From NCBI GenBank assembly GCA_902363455.1, contig CABJAC010000009.1, positions 1 through 54,537 of the forward strand: a stretch of DNA of 54,537 nt, read 5' to 3'. The position numbers and the translations under genes were made by a program. Shown one piece after another: positions 1 to 7,673 of the stretch. This DNA is from Caryophanales bacterium. GTDB lineage: Bacteria; Bacillota; Bacilli; Exiguobacteriales; Exiguobacteriaceae. The notes beneath the pieces were generated by a model that was not told the DNA's origin, did not search any database, and saw only the letters and a list, made by a program, of their open reading frames with translations. How positions within the stretch are numbered: the stretch's first letter is position 1; the number at the start of each line of letters is the position of its first letter.

Positions 1-101
1 CACTTCCCTCCGAAGAGTTCCGTGAGCTTCCTGCGCTCGACTTGCATGTATTAGGCACGCCGCCAGCGTTCGTCCTGAGCCAGGATCAAACTCTCCATAA
101 A
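1..101 (-). rRNA. rrs: 16S ribosomal RNA, 5' end (partial)
   Basis: This is the first ~101 bases of a 16S gene read on the minus strand. The universal 27F site (AGTTTGATCCTGGCTCAG) lies at about 75-92, and the mature 5' end is placed near 101 by the family consensus. The rest of the gene runs out of the window to the left. The variable sequence just downstream looks like Exiguobacterium, but this short piece cannot settle the genus. Confidence 0.97.
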
Positions 102-237
102 GTGTTTGACTTGCTCGTTGTGTGACCGAAGTCACGTTGACGAAGCTTGCGCTTCATTCATTGTTTGTATCCGAAGATACGTTTTTTGCCTCATCGTTCA
201 GTTTTCAAAGTCCGATATGCCGTTTGACGACTTTTAA
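102..237 (-). other. pre-16S leader with three tetraloop hairpins
   Basis: This is the transcribed spacer between the rRNA promoters and mature 16S. Read 5' to 3' on the minus strand it has a boxA-like CTTTGAAAACTGAAC stretch, then three perfect 5-bp hairpins: GTATC-TTCG-GATAC (180-167), GAAGC-GCAA-GCTTC (155-142) and GTGAC-TTCG-GTCAC (135-122). All three close on UUCG or GNRA-type tetraloops, which are unusually stable. The roles are inferred: antitermination for boxA, and processing or assembly for the hairpins. Confidence 0.6.
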
Positions 238-267
238 ATCTTACAGTAAAGTGCTAACTGATGTCAA
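238..267 (-). promoter_or_regulatory. rRNA operon promoter P2
   Basis: A consensus -35 TTGACA (262-267) and a -10 TAAGAT (238-243) are separated by 18 bp, with an A/T-rich tract resembling an UP element just upstream. It is the promoter nearer to 16S of a tandem pair, the arrangement usual for Bacillus rRNA operons. Confidence 0.7.
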
Positions 268-334
268 CAACTTTTTTATAAGTTATTTTCGTGTTTGGCG
301 TGTCTGTGTGGCGTATGCCTCAGCGACATGTATT

Positions 335-363
335 AATATATCAACTCTTCTTTTTCCCGTCAA
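335..363 (-). promoter_or_regulatory. rRNA operon promoter P1
   Basis: A -35 TTGACG (358-363) and a -10 TATATT (335-340) are separated by 17 bp. The site lies directly downstream of the kbaA terminator and about 95 bp upstream of P2, so the two form a tandem promoter pair driving the 16S gene. Confidence 0.7.
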
Positions 364-381
364 CTGTTTTTCTAAAAAAAC

Positions 382-435
382 ATTAAAAAAAGATCGACGC
401 TGTTCTTCCCCGTAAAAACCGGTAGAACAGCGTCG
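382..435 (-). terminator. Rho-independent terminator after kbaA
   Basis: A perfect 12-bp stem (arms 424-435 and 395-406) is followed on the minus strand by a T-rich run (about 384-391). It lies between the kbaA stop and rRNA P1, so it insulates the rRNA operon from the upstream genes. Confidence 0.88.
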
Positions 436-441
436 TGTTCT

Positions 442-1047
442 TTAAGCTCTTTTCCCTGAAGTTGCCTTTGTTACAGCAGGTTTTTCCTGCAGGCGGTGTA
501 ACATCAAAATCTGGTAGGCATTACATACGAGAAGTGTCGCAAGTGCTGCCCACAACATCCGCTTATCTTGTGTTGCCTGGAGAGCCGGAACCCACTCGAT
601 CAATGTAATGACTGTCATTAAAAAGAGAGTCGGTACGAATGCCGTGAAGTTCGTTTCCCGTGCTTTCGTCCGGGCGACAAAAAAGGCGATGAGCAACAGG
701 ACAAGCATTTCTACAATGTACAAGTTTGTCTTTTCGAATCCAAATGCAAGTCCCCGAAGGTAAATACCGTCAAATAGCGCAAACGCGATTAAGACGATTT
801 GGACTCGGTCCCACAGCTTAGCTCCCCGGAAAATATCGAGCCCGACCCGGTGAAGGATCAAATACGAAAAGAATCCCATCAAACTGATAGCTGTCCATGT
901 ACTGCTGTAAGCCAAGGCCGTGACATATCCGCTGATCGATTGGTTACGGACATATCCCGGTTCCGCGACAAGGTTAAACACGAAGCCGGCGAGCGTTCCG
1001 ATTAGGAGCGTCATCCAAAACAGCTTCAAAAATCCTCTAGTCTTCAT
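442..1047 (-). CDS. kbaA: KinB-signalling pathway activation protein KbaA
   Basis: A 201-residue integral membrane protein with about six hydrophobic segments and a basic C-terminal tail. Length, membrane pattern and position (after salA, before an rRNA operon) match KbaA. In B. subtilis KbaA is needed for the sensor kinase KinB to feed the sporulation phosphorelay. The ATG follows the salA stop by 3 bases with a GAGGG ribosome site, so the two are co-transcribed. The biochemical activity of the family is unknown. Its presence in what looks like a non-sporulating lineage suggests a role outside sporulation, which is inference. Confidence 0.8.
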   Translation of the reverse strand: MKTRGFLKLFWMTLLIGTLAGFVFNLVAEPGYVRNQSISGYVTALAYSSTWTAISLMGFFSYLILHRVGLDIFRGAKLWDRVQIVLIAFALFDGIYLRGLAFGFEKTNLYIVEMLVLLLIAFFVARTKARETNFTAFVPTLFLMTVITLIEWVPALQATQDKRMLWAALATLLVCNAYQILMLHRLQEKPAVTKATSGKRA

Positions 1048-1050
1048 TCA

Positions 1051-2082
1051 TTATCCCTCTACTTTTTCGATGACACGCGCTGCGAGTTCATTATAATGTG
1101 TTTCAAATGGATGGTCGTCACGATAAATCGACGGTGCAAAGTCCGTGTCATTCGCATACGGCTGTCCAAGTGGAATCTTAGCTAGAATATCTGTTTTTAA
1201 TGCTTCTGACAACTTCTCTCCGCCGCCTGAACCAAACACATACTCTTTTTCGCCGGTCGTCTTACTTTCGAAATACGCCATATTCTCGATGATTCCGAGC
1301 AAGCGGTGGTTTGTTTTGATGGCCATTGCCCCCGCGCGTGCAGCGACGAATGCCGCAGTCGCATGCGGTGTCGTGACGATCAGTTCCTGACAACTTGGTA
1401 ACATTGAATGAATATCGAGTGCCACATCTCCTGTACCCGGCGGTAAATCAAGCAATAAATAATCCAATTCACCCCACTCGACATCCGAAAAGAAATTATT
1501 TAACATCTTTCCGAGCATCGGACCACGCCAAATGACAGGTGCATTGTCTTCGACGAAGAAGCCCATTGAGATGACTTTGACGCCAAAACGTTCAGGCGGC
1601 ACAATCCGGTCATTGACGACGGTCGGACGGGTTTCGATTCCCATCATATCCGGTACGCTGAATCCATAGATGTCTGCGTCAATCAATCCAACCTTTTTCC
1701 CCGCTCGCGCAAGTGCAACCGCCAAGTTGACGGAAACCGTCGATTTTCCGACGCCGCCTTTACCGGAAGCAATCGCGATGAAGGTCGTGCCCGACTCCGG
1801 TTTTAGAATCGACGGCGTCGTGGCCGCTTGGATCCCGTGATCACCAAGTGCTTCAAAGCGTAAGCCGACCGTCTTGAATCCTTTTTCTTTCAACTCTTTG
1901 ACGATCTGTTGCTGTAACGTCAACTGTTCACCGGAACCCGCTTGGGCGAGGGCGATTTTCAGACTGACATAATCCCCCTTGATGCGGACATCCCGAATCC
2001 CGTTCGTATCTGAAAGCGAGCGTTCAATCGTCGGATCGATCAATTGCCCGACTACCTCGCGAATTTCTTGTTCATTCAACAT
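1051..2082 (-). CDS. salA: Mrp/NBP35-type P-loop ATPase SalA
   Basis: 343 residues. An N-terminal MIP18/DUF59-like domain (about 1-80) precedes a P-loop ATPase with the deviant Walker A GKGGVGKST at 107-115. The family includes iron-sulfur carrier proteins (Mrp, ApbC) and B. subtilis SalA, a regulator that relieves ScoC repression. The C-terminal CxxC expected of Fe-S carriers is not visible: after the ENMAYF motif the chain continues without cysteines. A regulatory role is therefore at least as likely as cluster transfer. A strong AGGGGGAAGG ribosome site fixes the ATG. It is followed directly by kbaA, as in Bacillus. Confidence 0.85.
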   Translation of the reverse strand: MLNEQEIREVVGQLIDPTIERSLSDTNGIRDVRIKGDYVSLKIALAQAGSGEQLTLQQQIVKELKEKGFKTVGLRFEALGDHGIQAATTPSILKPESGTTFIAIASGKGGVGKSTVSVNLAVALARAGKKVGLIDADIYGFSVPDMMGIETRPTVVNDRIVPPERFGVKVISMGFFVEDNAPVIWRGPMLGKMLNNFFSDVEWGELDYLLLDLPPGTGDVALDIHSMLPSCQELIVTTPHATAAFVAARAGAMAIKTNHRLLGIIENMAYFESKTTGEKEYVFGSGGGEKLSEALKTDILAKIPLGQPYANDTDFAPSIYRDDHPFETHYNELAARVIEKVEG

Positions 2083-2121
2083 AGTGCCTTCCCCCTGAGA
2101 ACGTTCGATTTAATCCATTTC

Positions 2122-2150
2122 AGTATAACAAAAATAAGATAGCGCTTGCA
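2122..2150 (-). promoter_or_regulatory. Probable extended -10 promoter of salA-kbaA
   Basis: TATACT (2122-2127) is preceded by TGT, giving an extended -10. No good -35 is visible 17 bp upstream. It is the only promoter-like signal in the gap before salA, about 40 bp from the start codon. Confidence 0.45.
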
Positions 2151-2249
2151 CATTTCGGCTCATAAAGCATGACATTTCCTTGTCTATCCGGATGAACGGC
2201 AAAAAAGAGATCGCCTTCTCGCTACCGCCAAAAGGAATCTCCCGACCTG

Positions 2250-2882
2250 TTAAAACATTCGATTCCAGGTCGCCGGTCCGACGACACCGTCAACCGCTAA
2301 TCCTTGACGTGCTTGGTAGGCACGGACCTTTTCAACCGTCTCCGCATCAAATCGTTTCGTGACGGTTGCTTTGACCGCCCGTTGAATCCGCTCGATATCA
2401 CGGCTGTTCATCTGAATGGCACCTCGATAGAGTGGCTGTCCCGGATAAGCCACTAAGACATCCGTCGTCACTTTATTTAATTCAAAGTGCGGATAATCCT
2501 TAAAACCGCTCCAGTCCCCGCCCCATGAAAACCCTTGCCGTTTCATCGCCTGAACGATTTGCTGAAAGTTGGCATCGGTATTAAAGATCGCTTCCGTTCC
2601 GTCCATGGAGTATTGAAACAGATCAACGGCAATCCCCCGGTTATGATTGGATTTTCCCCCACGGGCGTTCGTGACAATCGCCCCCGGCGTCGTCCGTCCT
2701 TGCGCATATAGGTTCTCCTGCTCGGCATAGGAACGGAATCCTTGGGCCACCCCGACATAAATTCCTTTGACATGGAGCTCCCGGATGACTTGACGTGTCT
2801 TTCGGGCAACTTCCGGCGAGAGTCCTGGAACATTTAGTTTCCGATTGGCTCGTTCAAGCAACCAACTGACTGATAGTGTCAT
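2250..2882 (-). CDS. M15C-type L-alanyl-D-glutamate peptidase with peptidoglycan-binding domain
   Basis: 210 residues. The peptidase domain spans about 1-140 and contains GFRSYAEQ (48-55), SNHNRGIAVDLF with H80 and D87, and DYPHFEL with H132. These three match in spacing the zinc ligands of VanY/M15C peptidases such as Listeria phage Ply500 and B. subtilis CwlK. A PG_binding_1 repeat fills about 158-210 (DGVVGPATWNRMF). The enzyme should cut the L-Ala-D-Glu bond of the peptidoglycan stem. No signal peptide or membrane anchor is present, as in phage endolysins, so the export route is unclear. An AAAGGAG ribosome site supports the start. In B. subtilis this place is held by cwlD, an unrelated amidase. 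Confidence 0.85.
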   Translation of the reverse strand: MTLSVSWLLERANRKLNVPGLSPEVARKTRQVIRELHVKGIYVGVAQGFRSYAEQENLYAQGRTTPGAIVTNARGGKSNHNRGIAVDLFQYSMDGTEAIFNTDANFQQIVQAMKRQGFSWGGDWSGFKDYPHFELNKVTTDVLVAYPGQPLYRGAIQMNSRDIERIQRAVKATVTKRFDAETVEKVRAYQARQGLAVDGVVGPATWNRMF

Positions 2883-2975
2883 CTTTCACCACACTCCTTT
2901 CTCGCCTTTTCCCGAAAACGATATCCGGTATACTAGGCGATGAAAGAATCATCATTTAGAAAAAGGAGTTTTTTG

Positions 2976-3266
2976 ATGAAAAAAATATTATCCTTCGCAG
3001 GCATCTTGACCGTTCTCTTACATATCGGTTACGCGATCTACTTTTATACGGTATATGAAGCGAACGCGACTTATCAGCCCGCTCTCCCTGAAAGCAGCAC
3101 CGTGTTAAGCCAAGATACGTCATTTGTTGGAAAGGTCGGTCCGCAGACCGTGCATAATCCGGCTGCCTTTTTACAGGATCTTTTCCTATGGAGTGTACCG
3201 CTCACGTTCGTCGGCTTGTTTTTGCTTTTCTTATTGATACGCCGGATTCGTCAGCGGACATCTTAA
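2976..3266 (+). CDS. Small two-helix membrane protein of unknown function
   Basis: 96 residues, and the only plus-strand gene in the window. There is a hydrophobic helix at about 4-25, a polar extracytoplasmic stretch of about 45 residues, a second helix at about 67-88 and a basic tail RRIRQR. Lysines at the N terminus and arginines at the C terminus predict both ends inside. The ATG at 2976 has an AAAAAGGAG site 7 bases upstream; an in-frame upstream ATG at 2940 lacks one. A TATACT (2929-2934) may be its -10, but no -35 is seen. It is divergent from the M15C peptidase gene, with 93 bases between the start codons, and ends in its own terminator. I do not recognise the family. Confidence 0.7.
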   Translation: MKKILSFAGILTVLLHIGYAIYFYTVYEANATYQPALPESSTVLSQDTSFVGKVGPQTVHNPAAFLQDLFLWSVPLTFVGLFLLFLLIRRIRQRTS

Positions 3267-3273
3267 AAATCAG

Positions 3274-3312
3274 ACCGTTTTTTGACCGTTTCCGGTCAAG
3301 AAGCGGTTTTTT
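3274..3312 (+). terminator. Rho-independent terminator of the plus-strand gene
   Basis: A long stem built on TTGACCG-TTTC-CGGTCAA with outer ACCG/CGGT pairing, followed by TTTTTT at 3307-3312. It ends the transcript of the two-helix protein. Confidence 0.85.
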
Positions 3313-3314
3313 AC

Positions 3315-3348
3315 AAAAAAAAATCTCCCACCCGTAAGGATGAGAGAT
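3315..3348 (-). terminator. Rho-independent terminator after rpsI
   Basis: An 11-bp stem with G-T pairs (arms 3338-3348 and 3323-3333) and a TTAC loop, followed on the minus strand by eight or nine T. It sits back to back with the plus-strand terminator. Confidence 0.88.
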
Positions 3349-3355
3349 AAAACGA

Positions 3356-3748
3356 TTAACGTTTTGAGAACTGAGGTGCACGACGTGCTGCTTTAAGACC
3401 GTATTTTTTACGTTCTTTCATACGAGCATCGCGTGTGAGGAAACCTTTAGCTTTAAGTGTGCCACGGAAGTCTGGATCCGCTTGAAGAAGAGCACGTGAG
3501 ATACCGTGACGGATTGCGCCTGCTTGACCAGTGAAGCCGCCGCCTTTGACCGTTACCATGATATCGTATTTGCCTTCTGTTTCTGTGAGTACAAGTGGTT
3601 CTTTTGCAGTCATGATTAAAGTTTCATAACCGAAGTATTCGCTGATATCGCGCCCGTTAACTGTGACTTTACCGTCTCCAGCAACGAGGAAAACGCGAGC
3701 TGTCGCGTGTTTACGGCGACCAGTGCCGTAGTAACGTACATCTGCCAT
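3356..3748 (-). CDS. rpsI: 30S ribosomal protein S9
   Basis: 130 residues, full length for S9. The N-terminal [15 protein letters not shown] and the C-terminal RRAPQFSKR tail are diagnostic. In the family the basic tail reaches into the P site and contacts tRNA. It follows rplM with a 24-base gap holding an AGGAGG ribosome site, so the two form one operon that ends at the terminator near 3330. Confidence 0.98.
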   Translation of the reverse strand: MADVRYYGTGRRKHATARVFLVAGDGKVTVNGRDISEYFGYETLIMTAKEPLVLTETEGKYDIMVTVKGGGFTGQAGAIRHGISRALLQADPDFRGTLKAKGFLTRDARMKERKKYGLKAARRAPQFSKR

Positions 3749-3772
3749 CGTGTAGTTCCTCCTAAATTCGTA

Positions 3773-4210
3773 TTAACCGCGAAGTTCGTAAACTTCTGGT
3801 TGTTGTGCTTCTTGCTTATGAGTATCTCCAGCGTAAACGTGGAGTTTGTTGAACATTTGACGACCGAGGCTACCTTTTGGAAGCATCCCTTTGATCGCGA
3901 GTTCAAGCATACGCTCAGGTTTGTTAGCGAGTAAGTCGCGTGCGACAGTCTGCTTCAAGCCGCCTGGATGACCAGAGTGACGGTAGTAGACCTTTTTGTC
4001 GAGTTTGTTACCAGTTAAAACGATTTTCTCAACGTTGATGAGGATAACGTGATCCCCACAGTCAACGTGTGGTGTGAACGTAGGTTTGTGCTTACCGCGG
4101 AGAAGTGAAGCCACTTCGCTCGAAAGACGACCGAGTGTTTTGCCTTCTGCGTCGATAAGGAGCCATTTGCGTTCTACATCAGTAGCTTTCGCCATGAAAG
4201 TTGTGCGCAT
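3773..4210 (-). CDS. rplM: 50S ribosomal protein L13
   Basis: 145 residues with the typical start MRTTFMAK. L13 is an early-assembly 50S protein bound to 23S rRNA. A perfect AGGAGG lies 8 bases before the ATG. It is first in the rplM-rpsI operon and is preceded by its own promoter and an L13-type leader, so it is probably autoregulated rather than dependent on truA transcription. Confidence 0.98.
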   Translation of the reverse strand: MRTTFMAKATDVERKWLLIDAEGKTLGRLSSEVASLLRGKHKPTFTPHVDCGDHVILINVEKIVLTGNKLDKKVYYRHSGHPGGLKQTVARDLLANKPERMLELAIKGMLPKGSLGRQMFNKLHVYAGDTHKQEAQQPEVYELRG

Positions 4211-4253
4211 GTAAAATACCTCCTAAGGAATTTAAAAATTTCTTTTTTGATTT

Positions 4254-4328
4254 TTCATTTATTCACTGTTTGAATCTATCAGAATCTTAGGTGTACGGGG
4301 CTAAGATTGTGGTTTCATAATAAATGAA
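4254..4328 (-). promoter_or_regulatory. L13-type ribosomal protein leader
   Basis: In the 5' UTR of rplM a perfect 10-bp outer stem (TTCATTTATT at 4328-4319 in transcript sense, with AATAAATGAA at 4263-4254) encloses an 8-bp inner hairpin AATCTTAG/CTAAGATT (4308-4301 with 4290-4283). Position and nested layout fit the Firmicute L13 leader, through which free L13 is thought to repress its own mRNA. I see the pairing directly; assignment to the family is by position and shape. Confidence 0.6.
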
Positions 4329-4340
4329 ATGCCAATAAAC

Positions 4341-4369
4341 ATTGTATGTTTTTTAGCGGCTAATGTCAA
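4341..4369 (-). promoter_or_regulatory. Promoter of rplM-rpsI
   Basis: Consensus -35 TTGACA (4364-4369), a 17-bp spacer, and -10 TACAAT (4341-4346). The -35 overlaps the truA stop codon (4366-4368). The predicted start point lies just upstream of the L13 leader stem. Confidence 0.8.
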
Positions 4370-5115
4370 ATGCCTTTTTTAGACTCTGGGTAGAAAACTT
4401 CCCAAAGGTATAACCCGTGCGGTGGTGCCGTCACACCAGCGACGTTTCGATCCTTCGCTTCGAGCATCCGTTTGATGTCTTCCGGTGCAAAACGTCCGCG
4501 TCCGACATCAAGCAAGGTGCCGACCATGATCCGAATCTGATTGTAGAGAAAACCGCTTCCCTGAAAACGAAAAATCAGTTCTGCTCCTTGTTCGATCAGT
4601 TCGGCTTCATAGATCGTCCGAACACGATTGTCCGTCTCTGTCTTCGCGACACAGAACGAACTGAAGTCATGAGTCCCGACTAAATGCGCTAATCCCAGAC
4701 GAACTTGCGCCACATCGAGCGAATACGGAATCAGCACGGATTGATGACGCCGAAACGCATCTTCCGTCTGACGCACGAAGTACCGGTATTCTTTCCCTAC
4801 TACATCATACCTTGCTTCGAAGTCAGAAGCGACCTCTTTACAGTCCCGAACCCGAATATCGTCCGGTAATAACGTATTTAACGCTTTTACCATGCTTGCA
4901 GGCGCAATCGACAGCTCCGTGTCAAAATGGATCACCTGCCCCTGTGCGTGCACACGGGCGTCTGTACGACCGGAGCCGATGACCTTGACCGGGTGCTTAT
5001 GCATCCGCTCCAGCGTCTTCTCGAGGACTTCCTGAATCGTCAGACCGTTTGGCTGCACTTGATACCCGGAATAGTCCGTTCCGTCATACTGAATCGTACA
5101 TTTAAAGCGTCGCAT
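4366..5115 (-). CDS. truA: tRNA pseudouridine(38-40) synthase TruA
   Basis: 249 residues. TruA isomerises U38-U40 in the anticodon arm of many tRNAs. The catalytic motif GSGRTDARVHA gives D52. The start MRRFKCTIQYDG is chosen because GGGGAGGA precedes it and its ATG overlaps the ecfT TGA by one base; a longer in-frame extension would run back into ecfT. It is last in the ecfA1-ecfA2-ecfT-truA unit, as in Bacillus. Confidence 0.95.
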   Translation of the reverse strand: MRRFKCTIQYDGTDYSGYQVQPNGLTIQEVLEKTLERMHKHPVKVIGSGRTDARVHAQGQVIHFDTELSIAPASMVKALNTLLPDDIRVRDCKEVASDFEARYDVVGKEYRYFVRQTEDAFRRHQSVLIPYSLDVAQVRLGLAHLVGTHDFSSFCVAKTETDNRVRTIYEAELIEQGAELIFRFQGSGFLYNQIRIMVGTLLDVGRGRFAPEDIKRMLEAKDRNVAGVTAPPHGLYLWEVFYPESKKGI

Positions 5116-5906
5116 CAAAATCCTCCCCGTAAATACACTAGAAGCAGTCCGAGTACGACAAGAAGTAGCATCAGTCCCGTATCCCGTCCTGTCCATTTGG
5201 ACTCCCGGAGCCGTGTCCGCCCTTCACCGCCCCGGTATCCCCGGGCTTCCATCGCTGTTGCGAGATCCTCCGCCCGTTTAAAGGCCGAGATAAAGAGTGG
5301 AATCAACAGCGGAATGATTGCCCGCAACCGTTCTTTGATCGGACCTGCCGACAAATCGACGCCGCGTGCCTGTTGCGCCTTCATGATCTTTTCCGTCTCT
5401 TCTGCCAATGTCGGCAGGAAACGGAGTGAAATCGACAGCATCAAGGCAATCTCATGCGTCGGTACCCGGACGACCTTAAACGGTTTGAGTAATAATTCAA
5501 TCGCGTCTGTCAGCTCAATCGGCGACGTCGTTAACGTGACGAGTGTCGTAATCGATACCAAATAAAAGAACCGAAGTGAGACGATGATGGCGAGACGCAA
5601 TCCTTCTTCATAAATCTTGAACCAGCCAAATTCAAACAGAACGGCTCCTTCACGCGTAAACAACAGTTGAATGATAAACGTAAAGACGATTAAGAATAAG
5701 ATCGGTCGCAGCCCCTTTAAGACGTAACGGATCGGTAATTTACTACTGGCTAACGCGAAAAACGTAAACAGAAGTAAAAAAATATTCGTTGTTGCATTGT
5801 TGGCCAAAAAAACAAGGGGAATAAAACAAAAGGCAAAAATGATTTTCGCGACGGCAGACGAGCGGTGTAAATACGAAGTCCCTGGTATATGTTGTCCTAC
5901 GATCAT
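5115..5906 (-). CDS. ecfT: ECF transporter transmembrane protein EcfT
   Basis: 263 residues with several hydrophobic helices (about 30-80, 105-135 and near the C terminus). Two Ala-Arg-Gly coupling motifs (QQARG and AMEARGYRG) mark the cytoplasmic helices that contact the ATPases. EcfT is the shared membrane scaffold of energy-coupling-factor vitamin transporters; interchangeable S-components supply specificity, and none is encoded here. The start overlaps ecfA2 by 4 bases (ATGA), which points to translational coupling. Confidence 0.95.
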   Translation of the reverse strand: MIVGQHIPGTSYLHRSSAVAKIIFAFCFIPLVFLANNATTNIFLLLFTFFALASSKLPIRYVLKGLRPILFLIVFTFIIQLLFTREGAVLFEFGWFKIYEEGLRLAIIVSLRFFYLVSITTLVTLTTSPIELTDAIELLLKPFKVVRVPTHEIALMLSISLRFLPTLAEETEKIMKAQQARGVDLSAGPIKERLRAIIPLLIPLFISAFKRAEDLATAMEARGYRGGEGRTRLRESKWTGRDTGLMLLLVVLGLLLVYLRGGF

Positions 5907-6760
5907 CGTCTATCCTCCCGTACACGCAAAATCCATTCAATCAATTCCGTTTCCGTCTGAAGCGACGGACGTGGTTGGTTCAACTGATCGGCCATGTTCC
6001 AGGCGAACGCCAAGACATGGGGTAAATCGAGATGGAATTGACGCAACAGCGTTTCTTGACGGAATAGACCCATTGGTTCTCCGTCATAGGCGACTTGTCC
6101 CTTTTCCATCACGACGACCCGGTTCGTATACTCAAGCACTTGGTCCATATCGTGTGTAATCAACAGCAAGGTCATCCCGGATTGCGCATGCAACTCAGCA
6201 AAGAGACGAAGCATCTGCTTTCGTCCTTGCGGATCGAGTCCTGCTGTTGGTTCATCGACGATCAACACGTCTGGTTGACTAGCGAGTACGCCCGCAATCG
6301 CAACACGCCTCATTTGCCCACCAGACAGGTCAAACGGAGAACGTGACCAAAAGACTTCATCGAGTCCTACGGTACGTAAGGCATCTTTCGCTAACCGTTC
6401 TGCCTCTGCCGGTGCATGACCGAAGTTCATCGGACCAAACATGACATCTTTCAAGACGGTTTCTTCGAACAATTGATATTCCGGATACTGAAAGACAAGA
6501 CCAACCCGTTTACGCAACGCTTTTAAATCTTGTTTTCGTTTTGGTTCGATGATAATGTCATCGACCTGTACTTTACCGGCAGTCGGCTTCAACAAGCCAT
6601 TGATATGTTGCACAAGCGTGGACTTCCCGGAACCGGTATGCCCCACAAACGCAACAAGCGCCCCTGACGGAATCTCAAGATTCACATCACGCAGCGCGAC
6701 TCGTTCAAACGGACTATTGAGTTGGTACGTATAGTTTAATTCCTGGATTAAGATTGGCAT
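5903..6760 (-). CDS. ecfA2: ECF transporter ATPase EcfA2
   Basis: 285 residues, one ABC ATPase domain. Walker A is GHTGSGKST, the signature LSGGQMRR, and Walker B runs into VDEPTAGLDPQGR. It pairs with EcfA1 to power group II ECF vitamin uptake. The ATG lies inside the end of ecfA1 (13-base overlap) with a weak ribosome site, so coupling to ecfA1 translation is likely. Confidence 0.95.
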   Translation of the reverse strand: MPILIQELNYTYQLNSPFERVALRDVNLEIPSGALVAFVGHTGSGKSTLVQHINGLLKPTAGKVQVDDIIIEPKRKQDLKALRKRVGLVFQYPEYQLFEETVLKDVMFGPMNFGHAPAEAERLAKDALRTVGLDEVFWSRSPFDLSGGQMRRVAIAGVLASQPDVLIVDEPTAGLDPQGRKQMLRLFAELHAQSGMTLLLITHDMDQVLEYTNRVVVMEKGQVAYDGEPMGLFRQETLLRQFHLDLPHVLAFAWNMADQLNQPRPSLQTETELIEWILRVREDRR

Positions 6761-7578
6761 AAGCGGTTCACCAAGTCTCTTTCATCTAGTATCGTGTCCT
6801 CATAAGTAAGACCACGTGCCGAAAGTTGCTCCTGCACCCGGACGACAAACGGAACATCTAGTCCAATCTGCTCAAGAAACGCGGATTGTGCAAACACCTC
6901 TTGCGGTGTTCCTTCTAATACGATTTGACCCGCATCCATGACAATGACACGACTGGCCCGTAAGACTTCATCGAGTTCATGTGTAATGGCAACGACGGCC
7001 ATCGGATGTTGTTCATATAACTCTTGGACGGTCGACATAACCTCAGTTCGTGCAATCGGATCAAGCATCGATGTCGCTTCATCGAGCACGAGAACATCAG
7101 GGCGCATCGCAAGCGCCGAGGCGATTGCGACACGCTGCTTCTGTCCGCCGGATAGTTGATGGGGTTCCCGATCAACAAAATCCGTAAGGCCAACGCGCGC
7201 TAGACTGTCGTCGATACGACGAACCATTTCCTCGCGTGGCACACCCCAGTTTTCAAGGGCAAATGCCACGTCGTCGCGCACGGTCGTGCCAACGAATTGA
7301 TTATCCGGATTTTGAAAGACGATACCGATTGCGCGGCGCATCTCCCACAGTTGCTCCGGCACTGCACTCGAGAAAGTCTCGTTGACAGTGACCTTTCCTT
7401 GTTCAGGAAGCAACAATCCGTTAAACAACTTCGTCAGCGTTGATTTTCCAGAGCCGTTGTGTCCAACGATCGCGACCCATTCCTGCGAATGAATCGAAAG
7501 AGAGACATTTTGCAAGGCTGGTTGTTCTTGTTCCGGGTAACGATACGTCACCTGTTCCAACTCAATCAGCTTTGTCAT
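6748..7578 (-). CDS. ecfA1: ECF transporter ATPase EcfA1
   Basis: 276 residues. Walker A GHNGSGKST, signature LSGGQKQR and Walker B VLVLDEATSMLD are intact. It is the first of the three ECF core genes. An AAGGAGGAG ribosome site precedes the ATG. It starts downstream of the rplQ terminator; I could not identify a separate promoter in the ~36-base gap, so leaky termination is a plausible source of transcripts. Confidence 0.95.
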   Translation of the reverse strand: MTKLIELEQVTYRYPEQEQPALQNVSLSIHSQEWVAIVGHNGSGKSTLTKLFNGLLLPEQGKVTVNETFSSAVPEQLWEMRRAIGIVFQNPDNQFVGTTVRDDVAFALENWGVPREEMVRRIDDSLARVGLTDFVDREPHQLSGGQKQRVAIASALAMRPDVLVLDEATSMLDPIARTEVMSTVQELYEQHPMAVVAITHELDEVLRASRVIVMDAGQIVLEGTPQEVFAQSAFLEQIGLDVPFVVRVQEQLSARGLTYEDTILDERDLVNRLCQS

Positions 7579-7617
7579 GTCTGCTCCTCCTTCATCAAAT
7601 CAAAATAATTTCATTTG

Positions 7618-7655
7618 TAACAAAAGGGCAGAAGCGAGTTACGCACTGCCCTTTT
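7618..7655 (-). terminator. Rho-independent terminator after rplQ
   Basis: A perfect 10-bp stem AAAAGGGCAG/CTGCCCTTTT (7655-7646 with 7631-7622) with a 14-base loop and a short T run. It marks the end of the S10-spc-alpha supercluster. The T tract is short, so read-through into ecfA1 is possible. Confidence 0.8.
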
Positions 7656-7673
7656 ATTCGAATCATTTAAAAA

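Noticed and set aside
2153..2249. Possible terminator after the M15C peptidase gene
   Set aside because: Only a 4-bp GAGA/TCTC stem with a T6 run is visible; too weak to call.
4927..5565. Open frame of 212 codons on the plus strand across truA and ecfT
   Set aside because: Antisense to two well-supported genes, no promoter or ribosome site.
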